A DNA stretch of 33,651 nt. It comes from Propionicimonas sp. GTDB lineage: Bacteria; Actinomycetota; Actinomycetes; Propionibacteriales; Propionibacteriaceae. The translations under genes were made by a program, and so were the position numbers. The DNA lies in the NCBI GenBank assembly GCA_030158185.1, contig JAOATP010000213.1:1-33651 (forward strand). The letters run 5' to 3'. Shown here in pieces: positions 1 through 8,800 of this stretch (position 1 is the first letter of the stretch; every line of letters starts with the position of its first letter). The notes beneath the pieces are model-generated. The model was not told the origin of the DNA and searched no databases. It worked only from the letters and a program-made list of their open reading frames with translations.

Positions 1-41
1 GGGGGATGCCTCCCGGGCGCTTGTCGCGCTAGCCTGCTTCA

Positions 42-869
42 ATGCCCGCTGCGCTCTTTCCCGGCATTGAAACCCACTACAAGGGTGGCCACCACGCCGT
101 TCTCGACGCCGGAGCACACGTCCTGGCCTGGACTCCTCACGACCAGGTACCTGTGCTGTGGGTGAGCCCACTGGCCACCTTCGAACCGGGCGTCCCCGTC
201 CGCGGTGGCATTCCGGTCATCTTCCCCTGGTTCGGCTCCGGGGCAGCAGGCGATCGCACGCCGGCCCACGGCTTCGCCCGCACGGCGGAGTGGGAGCGGA
301 CGGGACTTGTGGACGACCTCGTCGAGACCGGCCGGCTCGAGGTGCGCCACCGGCTGACCTCCGACGGGTTCGCCTCCGTGCCGTTCAGCGCCGAACTCGT
401 CTCGGAGTTCACGCTGCAGCACCTCCGGGTGTCGTTGACGGTCACGAACACCGGCAGCGCCGACTTCAGCTACGAGGAGGCGCTGCACACCTACCTCGCC
501 GTGAGCGACGTCGCCCGCATCGGCATCGAGGGGCTGGACGGGTGCACCTACACCGACAAGGTGGACGGCGGCGACCACGTGCAGGCGGGCCCCGTCCGCT
601 TCACGGGGGAGACCGACCGGCTGTACGGCCACACCGGTGATGTCGTGGTCGACGACCCGGACTGGAGCCGGAGGATCCGGGTGTCGAAGGAGGGCTCGGC
701 GATCACCGTCGTCTGGAATCCGGGCGCTGCACGGGGGGCATCGATGTCCGACGTCGCGCAGCACTGGGCCGGGTTCGTGTGCGTCGAAGCTGCCAATACC
801 GGGGATCGGATGGTCACCATCCCATCTGGTGGGACGCACACGCTTGCGCAGACGCTGCAATTGGTCTGA
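42..869 (+). CDS. D-hexose-6-phosphate mutarotase (aldose 1-epimerase-like, YeaD family)
   Basis: A 275-residue cytoplasmic protein of the galactose-mutarotase fold, expected to interconvert alpha and beta anomers of glucose-6-phosphate or a related hexose phosphate. Visible family marks are the GGIPVIFPWFG stretch (residues 55-65), the PAHGFAR motif with candidate catalytic His76, a second His at 149 (EALHTYLAV) and the likely general-base Glu249 in GFVCVEAAN. Length is close to the usual 270-300. The ATG has no clear Shine-Dalgarno; a TAGCCT box six bases upstream suggests a leaderless message (inference). The family is firm; substrate is inferred from the family. It stands alone before the CoA-transferase gene, 85 bases away. 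Confidence 0.85.
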   Translation: MPAALFPGIETHYKGGHHAVLDAGAHVLAWTPHDQVPVLWVSPLATFEPGVPVRGGIPVIFPWFGSGAAGDRTPAHGFARTAEWERTGLVDDLVETGRLEVRHRLTSDGFASVPFSAELVSEFTLQHLRVSLTVTNTGSADFSYEEALHTYLAVSDVARIGIEGLDGCTYTDKVDGGDHVQAGPVRFTGETDRLYGHTGDVVVDDPDWSRRIRVSKEGSAITVVWNPGAARGASMSDVAQHWAGFVCVEAANTGDRMVTIPSGGTHTLAQTLQLV

Positions 870-954
870 CCACGTCCGATCCCGGCATTCCAAATGCGGA
901 GGAGCTAAGTAAAAGATACCCTTCTCCTCGTTCACCCAGCGCTGAGGAGAGACC

Positions 955-2466
955 ATGTCGCGCATCGATAGCAAGGCCTTCCGCAAGAAGATCACCACCG
1001 CCGAGGAGGCTGCCAAGCTCATCAAGCACGGCACCAACGTCGGCTTCTCCGGATTCACCGGAGCGGGTTACCCCAAGGAGACGCCGGTCGCCCTTGCGAA
1101 GCTGATCTCCGAGGCCCACGGCCGCGGCGAGGAGTTCATGATCGGCTGCTTCACCGGCGCGTCCACGGCCCCCGAGCTGGACGGTGCGCTGGCCGAGGTC
1201 GACGGCATCAGCTTCCGGATGCCCTACCAGTCCGACCCGATCATGCGTACCAAGATCAATGCCGGCATCAGCGACTACTGCGACATCCACCTCTCCCACT
1301 CCGGCCCCCAGACCTGGGCCGGCACGCTCGGCAAGCTGGACACCGCCGTCATCGAGGTGACCGGCATCACAGCGGACGGGCAGCTCATCCCGTCCTCCTC
1401 CGTCGGCAACAACACCACCTGGATCGAGGCTGCAGACCAGGTCATCCTCGAGGTGAACTCGTGGCAGAGCATCGACCTCCACGGCATGCACGACATCTAC
1501 GAGGGCGTCGCACTGCCCCCGAACCGGGTGCCGATTCCGCTGACCCACCCCGGGGATCGCATCGGCAGCACGACGATGAGAATCGACCCGAAGAAGGTCG
1601 TCGCCGTCATCGAGACCGACGCCGAGGACCGCAACACCCCGTTCAAGCCGCTGGACGACGAGTCCCGCATGATCGCCGGCCACCTGCTCGACTTCCTCAC
1701 CAACGAGGTGAAGCAGGGCCGCCTGCCGAAGAACCTGCTGCCGCTGCAGTCGGGCGTCGGCAACATCGCCAACGCCGTGCTCGCCGGGCTCCTGGAGGGT
1801 CCCTTCGAGAACCTCACCTCCTACACCGAGGTGATCCAGGACGGCATGGTCGACCTGCTCGACAGCGGCAAGATGGAAATCGCCTCGGCCACCGCCTTCT
1901 CGCTGAGCCCCGAGTACGCCCACAAGATGAACGACAACGCGGCGGACTACCGCAACAAGATCATCCTGCGGCCCCAGGACATCTCGAACCACCCCGAGAT
2001 GATCCGCCGCCTCGGCGTCATCGCCTGCAACGGCATGATCGAGGCCGACATGTACGGCAACGTGAACTCGACCCACATCATGGGTTCCAAGATGCAGAAC
2101 GGCATCGGCGGCTCGGGCGACTTCACCCGCAACGCCTACATCTCGACCTTCGTGACCCCGTCGACGGCGAAGGGTGGCGCCATCTCGGCGATCGTCCCGA
2201 TGGTGTCGCACCACGACCACACCGAGCACGACGTCCAGGTGATCATCACCGAGCAGGGCCTCGCCGACCTGCGTGGCCTCTCGCCCCAGAAGCGGGCGAA
2301 GGTCATCATCGAGAACTGCGCGCACCCGGCGTACAAGCCGATGCTGCAGGAGTACTACGACCACTCGGTCAAGGTCGCCAACAGCCAGCACACGCCGCAC
2401 GACCTGCACCAGGCTCTCAGCTGGCACGCACGCTTCCTCGACACCGGGACGATGGCTCGCTCCTGA
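955..2466 (+). CDS. Succinyl-CoA:acetate (propionate) CoA-transferase / acetyl-CoA hydrolase family
   Basis: A 503-residue class I CoA-transferase of the Cat1/AarC/acetyl-CoA hydrolase family. These enzymes move CoA between acyl-CoA and a free acid through a glutamyl-CoA thioester. The expected catalytic glutamate is Glu292 in SYTEVIQDG. GFSGFTGAGYPK (residues 29-41) and the glycine-rich GGSGDF segment near residue 385 are typical of the family. The ATG is preceded by GAGGAGAGACC, a good ribosome binding site. In propionic-acid bacteria this family exchanges CoA between succinate and propionate (or acetate) in the Wood-Werkman cycle; that role here is inferred from the family and from the Pdu locus nearby. 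A strong hairpin follows the stop. Confidence 0.9.
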   Translation: MSRIDSKAFRKKITTAEEAAKLIKHGTNVGFSGFTGAGYPKETPVALAKLISEAHGRGEEFMIGCFTGASTAPELDGALAEVDGISFRMPYQSDPIMRTKINAGISDYCDIHLSHSGPQTWAGTLGKLDTAVIEVTGITADGQLIPSSSVGNNTTWIEAADQVILEVNSWQSIDLHGMHDIYEGVALPPNRVPIPLTHPGDRIGSTTMRIDPKKVVAVIETDAEDRNTPFKPLDDESRMIAGHLLDFLTNEVKQGRLPKNLLPLQSGVGNIANAVLAGLLEGPFENLTSYTEVIQDGMVDLLDSGKMEIASATAFSLSPEYAHKMNDNAADYRNKIILRPQDISNHPEMIRRLGVIACNGMIEADMYGNVNSTHIMGSKMQNGIGGSGDFTRNAYISTFVTPSTAKGGAISAIVPMVSHHDHTEHDVQVIITEQGLADLRGLSPQKRAKVIIENCAHPAYKPMLQEYYDHSVKVANSQHTPHDLHQALSWHARFLDTGTMARS

Positions 2467-2480
2467 TCGATCGCAGCTGA

Positions 2481-2520
2481 ATCGAACCCCGGGTCGCCTC
2501 ACGGCGGCCCGGGGTTCGAT
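2481..2520. terminator. Bidirectional-type terminator hairpin
   Basis: Perfect 13-base arms (ATCGAACCCCGGG and its complement) lie at 2481-2493 and 2508-2520. Five further inner pairs, one of them G-U, leave a TCAC loop, so the stem is about 18 base pairs. It sits between the convergent ends of the CoA-transferase and RCC1-repeat genes and could serve both. There is no long U-tract on either side, as is common in GC-rich actinobacteria. Confidence 0.75.
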
Positions 2521-2550
2521 GTCACCGCGACTGGCGATCAGCCACGATGG

Positions 2551-3714
2551 TCAGTAGCCGAACACCTTCACCGGATGCAGGGCGGTCGTCGTGGTGTTGT
2601 CGCCCACAGCGCCGTAGACGTTGTAGCCCCAGCACTTGACGGCCTTCTTCGCCGTCACGACGCAGGTGTGCAGGTAGCCGACGGTGAGCTTGGTCGACTT
2701 GTCCAGGTTGTACACGTTGACCGGCTTCAGCGAGTTCGTGGTCGAGTTGTCACCCAGTGAGCCGTAGGCGTTGTAGCCCCAGCACTTGACCTTGCCCTTG
2801 GTGGTGAGTGCGCAGCCGTGCGTGACAGCCACCTTCACGGTCTTGATGCCCGAACCGAGGCCATAGACCCCGACCGGCTTGGACGAGCTGGTGGTCGAGT
2901 TGTCCCCGAGCTGACCGTTCCCGTTGTAGCCCCAGCACAGGGCCTTGTTCTTGCCGTTGACCGCGCACGTGGAGTACTGGCCCACAGAGATCTGCTTGAC
3001 CTTCTTGGTCAGCCCGTACACCGTCACCGGCTTGTTCGAATTGGTCGTGGAGTTGTCGCCCAGCTGTCCGTAGCTGTTGTTGCCCCAGCACTTGGCAGCA
3101 CCCTTCGACGTGATCGCACACGTGCCCGTGTAGGAGGACGAGACCGCCTTGGCACCCTTGGTGATGCCGTACACCGTGACCGGGGTCAGCGAGTTCGTCG
3201 TCGAGTTGTCGCCCAGCTGACCGTTGCCGTTGTAGCCCCAGCACTTCACGGCGCCCTTGGTCGTGATCGCACAGGTGTGCAGGTAGCCGGCGTCGATCGC
3301 CTTCACCTTGCCGAGGCCGGCCACGGCGACCGGCTTGGGCGAATTGGTGGTCGTGTTGTCACCCAGTTGACCGTAGGCGTTCCAGCCCCAGCACCACACC
3401 TTGCCCTTGGTGGTCAGCGCGCAACTGTGCATGTAGCCGGAGCTGACGGTCTTCACCTTCGAACCGAGGCCGTACACCCCCACCGGCTTGAGCGAGTTGG
3501 TGACCGAGTTGTCACCGAGCTGCCCGTAGGCGTTGTAGCCCCAACATCGCGCTGCGCCCTTGGTGGTGACGTCACAGGAGTGCACATAGCCACCACTCAC
3601 CGTGATGGCCTTGGTCGGCGCCGCATCGGCTGCGGCACCCGGCATGACCAGCACCGAACCCATCGCGATCAGCAGGCCGGCGACAACGCGCGGCCAGGGT
3701 AGACGACTTGCCAT
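2551..3714 (-). CDS. Secreted RCC1-repeat (beta-propeller) protein
   Basis: A 387-residue protein built almost entirely of seven tandem RCC1-type repeats of about 50 residues, each carrying a CWGYNxxGQLGDN-like core and a second cysteine about 14 residues earlier (HSCxxTTKG). Seven repeats predict a seven-bladed propeller, perhaps with one disulphide per blade. Residues 1-32 form a signal peptide: a short basic start, a hydrophobic core around 10-27 and an A-rich cleavage region (AAADAAPT). No LPXTG anchor is present, so it is probably released or loosely wall-bound. ATG at 3714 is chosen because AAAAGGGGG lies six bases upstream; longer readings run into the HAD gene antisense. Binding partner and function are unknown. 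Confidence 0.85.
   Translation of the reverse strand: MASRLPWPRVVAGLLIAMGSVLVMPGAAADAAPTKAITVSGGYVHSCDVTTKGAARCWGYNAYGQLGDNSVTNSLKPVGVYGLGSKVKTVSSGYMHSCALTTKGKVWCWGWNAYGQLGDNTTTNSPKPVAVAGLGKVKAIDAGYLHTCAITTKGAVKCWGYNGNGQLGDNSTTNSLTPVTVYGITKGAKAVSSSYTGTCAITSKGAAKCWGNNSYGQLGDNSTTNSNKPVTVYGLTKKVKQISVGQYSTCAVNGKNKALCWGYNGNGQLGDNSTTSSSKPVGVYGLGSGIKTVKVAVTHGCALTTKGKVKCWGYNAYGSLGDNSTTNSLKPVNVYNLDKSTKLTVGYLHTCVVTAKKAVKCWGYNVYGAVGDNTTTTALHPVKVFGY
2554..3612 (-). repeat. Seven tandem ~150-bp coding repeats (RCC1 blades)
   Basis: Within the gene for the secreted propeller protein the DNA repeats about every 150 bases, with strongly conserved blocks encoding CWGYNxYGQLGDN(S/T)TTNS. Seven copies are visible; the last (2554 onward) is the most diverged (GAVGDN, TTALHP). 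High identity between copies makes the tract prone to recombination and to assembly errors. Confidence 0.8.
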
Positions 3715-3805
3715 GAGAAACCCCCTTTTGGGCCAGCCATGTGGCGGCTGGACGTTCGTGAGGTGTGAGGCGGCGGCCGACGTCCTGATACGGCGAGGGT
3801 CCTGC

Positions 3806-4477
3806 CTAGCGGGCCACGTCGGGCGCGGTCTTGTCGAAGAGCAGTGCGCGGAGCTCCGCCATCGTGTCGACGACGGCCAGCGGGCCGGCGGCCACCAGGT
3901 CGTCGCGGTCCCCCGCCCCCCAGGTGACGGCGATCGAGGCCATCCCGGCAGCCCTTGCCGCCTGCACGTCGACAACGGCGTCCCCGATGTAGACGCACTC
4001 GGCGGGCCGGACGCCGAGGCGCTGCAACGCCAGCAGCAGGGGTTCCGGATCGGGCTTGTGGGCGTCGGTGTCCTCCATGGCCACCAGCAGCGGCAGGTGC
4101 CCGTCCAGCCCTGCTGCCCGCAACGTGTTGGTCGCGGAGACGTGGCGCTTCGACGTGACCACGCCGATGACGGCCCCGGAGCCTGCCAGATCGGCAAGGA
4201 GTTCCTCGACGCCGGGGTACTCCTCGAGCAGGTCGGTGAGGTGGTCGGCGTTCCACGCGACGTAGCTGTCGACCAGTTCCTGGGCCCGTTCGGGGTGTCG
4301 CCCCGAGAAAGTTCCGTACAGCGTCTGCCCGATCCAGCCTCGCGCTTCCTCCGGCGAGGGCCTTACCCCCAAGACTGACCACATTGCGTGCTCGTATGAC
4401 GCGATAATGAGCGGGATAGTGTTGACCACGGTCCCGTCCAAGTCGAAGACGACGACGGACCATCGGGGTGTAGGCAC
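3806..4477 (-). CDS. HAD-superfamily hydrolase (phosphoglycolate phosphatase / PpaX-like)
   Basis: A 223-residue haloacid-dehalogenase family phosphatase. Motif I is FDLDGTVVNT with nucleophile Asp12 and acid/base Asp14, motif II is VVTSK (Thr108), Lys141 in HKPDPEPL is motif III, and GDAVVD (165-170) is motif IV. An alpha-helical cap lies between residues 20 and 85. This is the Gph/PpaX subgroup, so small phosphate esters such as phosphoglycolate or pyrophosphate are plausible substrates, but the sequence does not decide. The start is GTG at 4477, directly before the usual N-terminal strand; a TATCCT box seven bases upstream suggests leaderless expression. It is divergent from the tetR-type gene, with 39 bases between starts. 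Confidence 0.85.
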   Translation of the reverse strand: MPTPRWSVVVFDLDGTVVNTIPLIIASYEHAMWSVLGVRPSPEEARGWIGQTLYGTFSGRHPERAQELVDSYVAWNADHLTDLLEEYPGVEELLADLAGSGAVIGVVTSKRHVSATNTLRAAGLDGHLPLLVAMEDTDAHKPDPEPLLLALQRLGVRPAECVYIGDAVVDVQAARAAGMASIAVTWGAGDRDDLVAAGPLAVVDTMAELRALLFDKTAPDVAR

Positions 4478-4516
4478 AACGGCGAGGATACGACCCCGTA
4501 CAGGAAAGGAACTCAG

Positions 4517-5119
4517 GTGACCATCCAGGCGCACCGGCCAAGGGGCCGGCGGCCCGGCAGAACCGATACCCGTGGTGCCATCCAGAGTGCAGCGCTGACG
4601 CTGTTCTCGGAGATGGGCTACGAGAAAGTCTCGCTGCGAGCCGTGGCCCGCGCAGCAGAAGTCGATCCGGCGCTCATCCATCACTACTTCGACAACAAGG
4701 CCGACCTGTTCGCGCGGTCCGTCCTCGACCTGCCGCTGGACGCGGAAGCGATCGTCCGGCAGATCCTCGATGGCCCGACCGAGGGCATCGGCGAACGCAC
4801 CGTGATGGTCTTCCTGCAGGCCTGGGATGCCCCCGGCGCCGGTGAGCGGTTCACCGCGATGATGCGCGCAGCGATCACCGACCCGGGAGCCCGCCGTCCG
4901 CTGAGCGAGTTCATGAGCAGGGAGGTGCTGGTGAAGGTGGCGGAAGCCGTCGGCAACAGCAACGCCAAGCTTCGCGCCCAGCTCGGCGTCAGCCTGCTCC
5001 TCGGCCTGACCCTCAGCCGCGACATCCTGCAATTGCCCGCGCTGGTGAAGGCACGCAACCCGGCCCTCGCGCGCTCGCTCGGCCGGGCGATGCAGGCCCA
5101 CCTCGTCGATCCGTGGTGA
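4517..5119 (+). CDS. TetR/AcrR-family transcriptional regulator
   Basis: A 200-residue one-component regulator. The N-terminal helix-turn-helix covers about residues 20-66 (VSLRAVARAAEVDPALIHHYF and NKADLF, the standard TetR signature), followed by an all-helical ligand/dimer domain. GTG at 4517 is supported by AGGAAAGGA about six bases upstream. It shares a very short divergent region with the HAD phosphatase and lies 35 bases before a small membrane-protein gene, so either may be a target; no clear operator palindrome was found. The ligand is unknown. Confidence 0.88.
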   Translation: MTIQAHRPRGRRPGRTDTRGAIQSAALTLFSEMGYEKVSLRAVARAAEVDPALIHHYFDNKADLFARSVLDLPLDAEAIVRQILDGPTEGIGERTVMVFLQAWDAPGAGERFTAMMRAAITDPGARRPLSEFMSREVLVKVAEAVGNSNAKLRAQLGVSLLLGLTLSRDILQLPALVKARNPALARSLGRAMQAHLVDPW

Positions 5120-5154
5120 CGTAGGCTGGGGCACCAAGGACAGCGGAGGTGTGG

Positions 5155-5814
5155 ATGAGCGCGGACCAGCCGGTCGAAGCCATGGCACCCCGTCGGCTGC
5201 TCGAAGAGCCCCCACCGGCTCCGGACGCAGCCGTGGAGCCTGTCCCCCAACGGCCTGCCCCGATCGCGACGGTCGCTGCGCCGCCGCAGCTGGTCGTCGG
5301 CATGCCGATCGACCCGCGGACGGGTGAGCCGCGCCGTCCCGTCGTCATCGTCCTCGCCACCGTGCTGTGCTGGCTCGCCGTCGCCATCACCGCAGCGTCG
5401 GTCCTGTGGGTCTACTGGGACGCAATCTCCCGCTTCGCGCAGGCCTCCTGGCTGATGGGCCAGTTCGTCACGGAGCCCGGCTCGCTGGAACGTGTGCTGC
5501 TCGCCGTGGCTGTCACGGCCGTTGCCATCATCATCGGCACCGCCAACGCGATCGTCGGCTACTACGCCTTCACCGGCTACCGGTGGACGCGGATCGCCGG
5601 CCTGATCAGCGCTGCCCTCACCTGCGGCGCCCTCGTCCTCAACCAGCTCGGCTGGTACGCCATCCCCGCAGCAGTGCTCGGCGCCGCGCTGCTCTGGCTC
5701 CCGCCGGCGAAGCGGTTCTTCATCGCCTGGACGGCACGGCGCCATCCGCAGCAGGTGTTCGCCCCTCCGACCGTCGACGTTGTCTACGGGCCGCTGCCCC
5801 GCTACCAGGCCTGA
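5155..5814 (+). CDS. Hypothetical four-helix membrane protein
   Basis: A 219-residue protein of unknown function. The first 60 residues are Pro/Ala-rich and probably cytosolic. They are followed by four hydrophobic segments near residues 62-88, 113-138, 146-163 and 167-184, then a short tail. ATG 5155 is preferred over an in-frame GTG at 5149 because GGAGG (5145-5149) is correctly spaced for the ATG and overlaps the GTG. The gene lies just downstream of the TetR gene, possibly co-transcribed, and its last 13 bases overlap the 3' end of the TreYZ gene on the other strand. No enzyme motif was recognised. Confidence 0.75.
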   Translation: MSADQPVEAMAPRRLLEEPPPAPDAAVEPVPQRPAPIATVAAPPQLVVGMPIDPRTGEPRRPVVIVLATVLCWLAVAITAASVLWVYWDAISRFAQASWLMGQFVTEPGSLERVLLAVAVTAVAIIIGTANAIVGYYAFTGYRWTRIAGLISAALTCGALVLNQLGWYAIPAAVLGAALLWLPPAKRFFIAWTARRHPQQVFAPPTVDVVYGPLPRYQA

Positions 5815-8800
5815 AGCGGGAGCAGCAGCGCACCGGCATGCGGCGGCAGGACCACCGTCGTCCCCGTCACCCGCGCCCCTGCCGGTGTCGCCCAGCGCAG
5901 CTGGTGCCGTCCGTCCAGTTCGACCACGGCCTCCTTCTCGCCGAAGTTCACGACGACGGCGAGTCCGCCGCGGCGCATCAGGAACCAGCGGGCGTCCTCG
6001 TCCACCTCGCAGGTGGTGCGCGCCAGCACGGGGTTGGTCAGCTCTGCATACTGCCTGCGCAGCGTGATGAGCTCCCGGTAGGTGTCCAGCAGCACCTTGT
6101 GCCGGCCGTCTGCCACCTCGGCCCAGGCCAGCTTCGCCGAGAGGAAGGTCTCCGGGTCCTGTGGGTCGGGAACCTCGTCGGTGTCCCAGTCCATCCTCGC
6201 GAACTCGGCCAGCCGCCCATCGGTGACCGCCGCCCCGAGGTCGGGCTCCGGATGGGAGGCGAAGAACGGGAAGGGCGTGCTGCTCCCCCACTCCTCACCC
6301 TGGAAGAGCATCGGCGTGAACGGCGACGTGAAGACAACGAGCGCAGCGCAGGCCAGCTGGTCGACGTCCAGCAACTCCGTCGGGCGATCCCCCCTGGCCC
6401 GGTTGCCCACCTGGTCGTGGTCGGAGCTGTAGACAACGAGCCGCCAGCCGGGCACCTTCCCGGTATCCAGCGGACGCCCGTGCGGACGCTCCCGGAAGCT
6501 CGAGTACGTGCCGTCGTGGAAGAAGCCACGCTCGCACACCTTCGCCAGCGCTGACAGCGGGGCGAAGTCGGCGTAGTAGCCCTGGGTCTCCCCGGTCAGT
6601 GCCACGTGCAGCGCGTGGTGGAAGTCGTCGCTCCACTGCGCGTCGATGCCGTAGCCGTCGGCTTCCACCGGCGTGATCAGGCGCGGATCGTTGAGGTCGG
6701 ACTCGGCGATCAGGGTCAGGGGGCGCCGCAGGTGGGTCGAGAGGTCGGCGGCCACCTGGGCCATCTCCTCCAGGACGTGCGGACGCGACTCGTCGACAAG
6801 GGCGTGCACGGCGTCCAGCCGCAGCGCGTCCACGTGCAGGTCGACGAACCAGTGCCGCAGGTTCTCGCTGATCAGGCGACGGACCTCTTCGCTGCCCTCG
6901 CCATCGAGGTTGATCCGGCTGCCCCACCCGCTCTGCTCATCGGTCAGGTACGGGCCGAACAACGGCAGGTAGTTCCCGCTGGGTCCCAGGTGGTTGTAGA
7001 CCACGTCCTGCACAACGGCCAGCCCGAGCGAGTGTGCAGCGTCGACGAACCGGCGGTAGGCGTCCGGCCCACCGTACGGCTCGTGGACGGCGAACCACGC
7101 CACCCCGTCGTAGCCCCAGCCGTGCTCGCCGTTGAAGGCGTTCACCGGCATCAGCTCGACGAAGTCCACGCCCAGCTCCACGAGGTGCGGCAGCCGGCCG
7201 ATCGCAGCGTCGAGGGTCCCCTCTGCCGTGAACGTTCCGACGTGCAGCTCGTAGATCACGCCGCCGGCCAGCCGGCGGCCCGTCCAGCCATGGTCGTGCC
7301 ACGCGAAGCCGCCCGGCTCGAACGTGCGCGACAACCCGTGGACGCCGAACGGCAGCCACCGGCTGCGCGGGTCCGGCACGGGATCGGTGCGGTCATCGAT
7401 CAGGTAGCCGTAGTCAACCCTGCCCAGCGGCTCCGGCTCTGAAGGGGTCCACCAGCCGTCATCCGACCTCGTCATGGGCACGATCCGGTTGGCGACCTGC
7501 AGGCGCACCCGCTGCGGCAGCGGCGCCCACACGTCGAAGCGTCCGCGTTCACCGGCGCGACGCTCCTCGCGCACGAGCAGCGCGACCGGGTAGTCGCAGA
7601 GGACGTCTGCCACCAGGGCGCTGCCGGCGTCGTCCGTTGCCACCAGCCGTCCCGACACCTCGTCGCGCCAGCGTCCCTCCGGGAGCGGCAGGACGGTGTC
7701 GCCCCAGCCACCGGCGGCGGCGAGGCCGACCGGCAACCGGGTGGCGAGGGCGATCGCACCGCCGCGGTCGAAGGCGATCAGGTGGCCGGCGGAGTCACCG
7801 ACAGCAGCCAGCGGCGTGTAGCCGCCGAACAGCTCCGGGTGGTCGCGGCGCAGCGTGAGCGCCTGGTGCACGAGCAGCAGCTTCGCCTCGCCGACGTCTC
7901 CCGGCGCGCAGGCGAGGGCTGGACGCCGCCCGGTGCGCACCTCCGTGAGGAGGCGTCCACGTTCCGCGAAGTCGACCGGCCGGCGGTTGTCGGGATCGAC
8001 GAGGCTCAGCTCCCACAGCTCGCTGCCCTGGTACAGGTCGGGCACGCCGGGAATCGTCAGGTCGAGCATCTTCGCAGAGAGGGCGTTGCTCCAGCCGGGC
8101 CCGGCGACGAGGTTCGCCACCCGCTCCAGCACGGCCACAACGGCCGGGTCGTCGAAGGCTGCGTCGACGCAGGCCTGCACCGCCGACTCGTACGCAGCGT
8201 CCGGCGCGGTCCAGCCGGTGTGGTCCCCGCCCTCGCGCATGGCCTTCTCCGCGTACGCGTGCAGCCGGTCGCGCTCGGCCGGCCAGGCACCGATGACTGC
8301 CTGCCACAGCAGGTTGGCGAAGCCGGGGTCGGGCATCGGCACGAGCCGCTGCAGCTCGGCAAGGGCTTGCGCCCATGCGCCGGGCACCTCGGAGAGGACG
8401 CTGATGCGGGCACGGACGTCCTCCCCTCGCTTGGTGTCGTGGGTGGTGCCGGCGTTGAGCGCGACCGGCCACAGCTCCTGACGCAGCCCCATCAGGCGGT
8501 GGAAGTCCTCCACCCCCACGAAGAACAGGTCGGGGTCGCCGCCCACCTCGTTCAGGGAGGTCAGCCGCGACCAGCGGTAGAACGCGCCGTCCTCGACAGC
8601 CTTGGCCATCACCATGCCCGAGGTCTGCTGGAAGCGCTGCGCCGGCCCGGACGCACCGTCGGCCAGCACCGGGTAGAGCAGGTCGAGGACGGGGCCGAGG
8701 TCGGGGCGGTGCTCCCACGCGAACCCGAACGCACGGTCGAGGTACTCGTGCCCCTCCGGGAGGTAGGAGCGGTACACCTCGAAGTCGGCCAGCAGCTCGG

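Noticed and set aside
814-2502. A 562-codon minus-strand frame opposite the CoA-transferase
   Set aside because: Antisense shadow of a conserved enzyme; runs through the terminator hairpin and lacks a ribosome binding site.
2554-3612. Regularly spaced repeats considered as a CRISPR array
   Set aside because: Repeats are in-frame coding units of about 150 bases encoding RCC1 blades, with no short repeat/unique spacer structure and no cas genes.
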